Origin: Sulfurimicrobium sp963741495
Lineage (GTDB): Bacteria; Pseudomonadota; Gammaproteobacteria; Burkholderiales; Sulfuricellaceae
Assembly (NCBI GenBank): GCA_963741495.1
Contig: CAVUID010000008.1
Span: 1-25,887, forward strand
Length of the DNA: 25,887 nt
Direction: 5' to 3'
In this document: in pieces, positions 24,374-25,887 of the stretch
Numbering within the stretch: the stretch's first letter is position 1
How the letters are laid out: the number at the start of each line of letters is the position of its first letter
Translations under genes and position numbers: made by a program
The notes under the pieces: generated by a model
What the model saw: only the letters and a program-made list of their open reading frames with translations
What the model was told of the DNA's origin: nothing
Databases searched by the model: none

Positions 24374-24682
24374 TCAACGGCCTGGCGCCGCCTGTTGTGG
24401 CCCGCGGACCGGGTCCCGCACTGGATCAAGGCTCGACGCAGACTTTTTGTCGAGCGGGCGGGGACGTTCCTGAGTTTCCTCTCCGGGATCACTCCCATAA
24501 CCCGACACTGAGACTCGATCACGATCACTGGTTGCCTGTGGTTTTTCTACCGGCTTGGCCCGGAGGGGATGGGTTGCCTCAGGTTTTTTCACCTGCTGTG
24601 GCTTCGGAGATTCGGCCTGCGCAACGCTGCCGTATGCAAGCAGCAGAGTGCAGGAAACAAGCAGCGTCCTGGACCTCGAAAT
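24374..24682 (-). pseudogene. Probable small secreted protein with missing standard start codon
   Basis: An open frame of 102 codons. The first 23 encode a clear signal peptide (SRSRTLLVSCTLLLAYGSVAQA, cleavage after AQA), then a charged, proline-rich tail with no known domain (PKPQQVKKPEATHPL, KPVEKPQATSDRDRVSVS, LDPVRDPVRGP). No ATG, GTG or TTG occurs between the upstream stop codon at 24686-24688 and the signal peptide; the codon where a start is expected is ATT at 24682, one base from ATG. A dispersed repeat begins a few bases upstream (24691), and no ribosome binding site is visible. A GTG at 24592 would lose the signal peptide. Either ATT is used as a rare start or repeat insertion has damaged the gene. 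Convergent with the lipoprotein gene. Confidence 0.4.
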
Positions 24683-24690
24683 TTGTTAAT

Positions 24691-24713
24691 CGAGGAACGA
24701 AGTGACGAAGCAA
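24691..24713. repeat. Dispersed repeat of the gaggaacgaagtgacgaagc type
   Basis: This word closely resembles a very common bacterial intergenic repeat (read on the other strand it gives peptides such as LLRHFVPR). Only one copy is seen in the window. With CCTCGA at 24674-24679 it also forms a small inverted repeat (TCGAGG at 24690-24695). Confidence 0.45.
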
Positions 24714-24943
24714 CTCGGCAACTCTGAAAAACAAGTGCTCGCTCACTTCACATGACCTCCTAACTTAGATAAGTAAATCATCGCAGCGCACGATACATTG
24801 CGCTCAAACCGCCATCCAGGCCACCAGGCATCCCGAGGAGTGACGCGGTTTTTCCTGCCCGGCCTGATTCAGTCATGCTAGCCAGGCTGGGCAGGGTTCG
24901 GCCTCAAGCCGTTAATTTTGCTGGCAGCTTTTGAACCAGATAC
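24714..24943. other. Intergenic region before the right-edge gene
   Basis: No gene or convincing signal is seen. A minus-strand aggaggtc-ATG at about 24750-24760 is followed at once by a stop codon, so it starts nothing. Confidence 0.4.
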
Positions 24944-25887
24944 TCACTTGCAATGCTTGTTATTCAAGAAATAATTTGCTGGAACAACGGGGTCATACTT
25001 AAAGTCCAATTTATCGAATCGATTTCTGTAAAGTAGCGCACCTACGCCACCACACGTATCGTCCGTGGTGATTTCCATGAGGCGAAAGCAGAACTTGTCC
25101 GGCGCATCCATCTCGCGCGACCCGACAATTTCAACCTGCGCATGAATGCCATCATCTGCCTGCGTACCAGTGAACACCACCGGAAACATATCGCTATCGA
25201 CGCTCACGAGTGCTTTCATCGTCACCTTTGCACCCGGCTTGACATGACTCCCCCTGACCGTTACCTCCGCGATACCCGATCCATTCATGTCAATCCTCGA
25301 GCTGGTTGCTTTTGCCTTCTTGAGCCTGATTACGGGTTCGCTGCTTATTATTCTGACGGTAGGCGCATCAAATTTCAGTTCCTCCTGATATGCAACGCCG
25401 TTGAGCTTGAATCTGAAATCAATCCCGGTCAGGGTCGCACAGCTATGGGGCACATTTGAATACTCGCAAGCGATGCTTCTCCCGGGCTGCATTTCCTTGG
25501 GATCGCAACGTACTCTAACTTCTTCATCAATGCCCACCATAAACTTGGCCTTCGCCGTCATTTCGCTGATCTTCAGTGGATAAGCACTGTTGTTCTGTAT
25601 CTGGAATTTATCCTGCGCGGACGTAAAAATCAGGGAATACTTGATGTCTGTATTCAGGATTGCATTGTGGTCCGGAACACTTTGCGGCACGTTGGGCCGG
25701 CTGGAAGGGTTTGCTCCCTGTATGTCGTAAGAGGACACGGCAGACAAGGGAAAGCTTTGGGAAGCCACGACCCTGTTTTCAGCCTGACTAAAAACCTCGA
25801 AGACGATGGCGGCGACGTCTGGGCTCTTCTGGAACGAACGCGTCAAATGGTAGGTCTTGCCCGCATTGCCAGCCGGAAGATCGACAT
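24944..25887 (-). CDS. Unrecognised protein, 5' end beyond the window
   Basis: The frame is open from the right edge down to the TGA at 24944, giving about 314 residues; the real start lies outside, since reading is continuous past the TTG at 25846 (VDLPAGNAGKTYHLTRSFQK). The sequence is hydrophilic and strand-rich, with phrases such as DKFQIQNNSAYPLKISEMTAKAKF and EVTVRGSHVKPGAKVTMKALVSVDSD that suggest immunoglobulin-like beta-sandwich domains. Cysteines near VRCDP, IACEY and SCATL could make disulphides, and FCFRLMEITTDDTCGG and the C-terminal HCK hold more. It is probably extracytoplasmic or surface-exposed. No family is recognised. Confidence 0.7.
   Translation of the reverse strand, partial: VDLPAGNAGKTYHLTRSFQKSPDVAAIVFEVFSQAENRVVASQSFPLSAVSSYDIQGANPSSRPNVPQSVPDHNAILNTDIKYSLIFTSAQDKFQIQNNSAYPLKISEMTAKAKFMVGIDEEVRVRCDPKEMQPGRSIACEYSNVPHSCATLTGIDFRFKLNGVAYQEELKFDAPTVRIISSEPVIRLKKAKATSSRIDMNGSGIAEVTVRGSHVKPGAKVTMKALVSVDSDMFPVVFTGTQADDGIHAQVEIVGSREMDAPDKFCFRLMEITTDDTCGGVGALLYRNRFDKLDFKYDPVVPANYFLNNKHCK

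Noticed and set aside
24431..24455. Hairpin gctcgac/gtcgagc as terminator of the lipoprotein gene
   Set aside because: It lies 140 bp after the stop codon, its T-run is in the loop, and it falls inside the opposite-strand reading frame.
24397..24705. Plus-strand 102-codon frame after the lipoprotein
   Set aside because: The opposite strand shows a real signal peptide over the same DNA; this frame runs into a dispersed repeat and has no features.

Overview
The window looks like chromosomal DNA from a Gram-negative, non-sporulating, respiring bacterium, most likely a betaproteobacterium (Nitrosomonadales/Rhodocyclales-like). The reasons are a proteobacterial-type ParC, lipoproteins with type II signal peptides, periplasmic c-type cytochromes, an HD-GYP protein with an N-terminal DUF3391 domain, and moderately high GC. 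The taxonomic placement is an inference from protein style, not a search.

Layout. 1-2900: a secreted c-type cytochrome (299-814), a radical SAM protein (1011-1961) and a GntR/UTRA repressor (2074-2820, minus). The palindrome atgtcttatataagacat occurs upstream of both the cytochrome and the repressor. 2900-8840: a repeat-filled spacer, phosphoenolpyruvate carboxylase ppc (minus), and a divergent P-type cation ATPase. 8955-14422: a signalling block, plus strand: an HD-GYP protein, 6 bp later a three-PAS GGDEF-EAL protein, then a chemotaxis receptor. 14459-18737: four minus-strand genes, transcribed in the order C_GCAxxG_C_C redox protein, B12-binding-type radical SAM protein, DUF2238/YjdF membrane protein, SpmA-SpmB fusion. 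A 130-bp perfect-ended inverted repeat lies between the last two. 19103-22866: an OmpA-type lipoprotein (plus), convergent with parC (minus). A FitA/FitB (VapBC-like) toxin-antitoxin pair sits directly upstream of parC with only 11 bp between. 23024-25887: a small triheme cytochrome (minus), a divergent unknown lipoprotein (plus), a probable small secreted protein that has lost its normal start (minus), and the 3' part of an unrecognised protein running off the right edge.

How the genes relate. The HD-GYP and GGDEF-EAL genes look translationally linked and would make and break cyclic di-GMP; the receptor next to them would feed the chemotaxis system. The GntR palindromes suggest that one repressor controls itself and the cytochrome. 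The toxin-antitoxin pair reads straight into parC, so parC may depend on its autoregulated promoter or on one inside the toxin gene. Three different dispersed intergenic repeat families are visible (2921-3093, 15712-15841, 24691-24713). I found no tRNA, rRNA, CRISPR array or insertion sequence. There is no obvious complete new system. The best candidates for novelty are the redox-protein/radical SAM gene pair with its dyad, the toxin-antitoxin/parC coupling, the two-site GntR regulon, and the repeat-disrupted small secreted protein.
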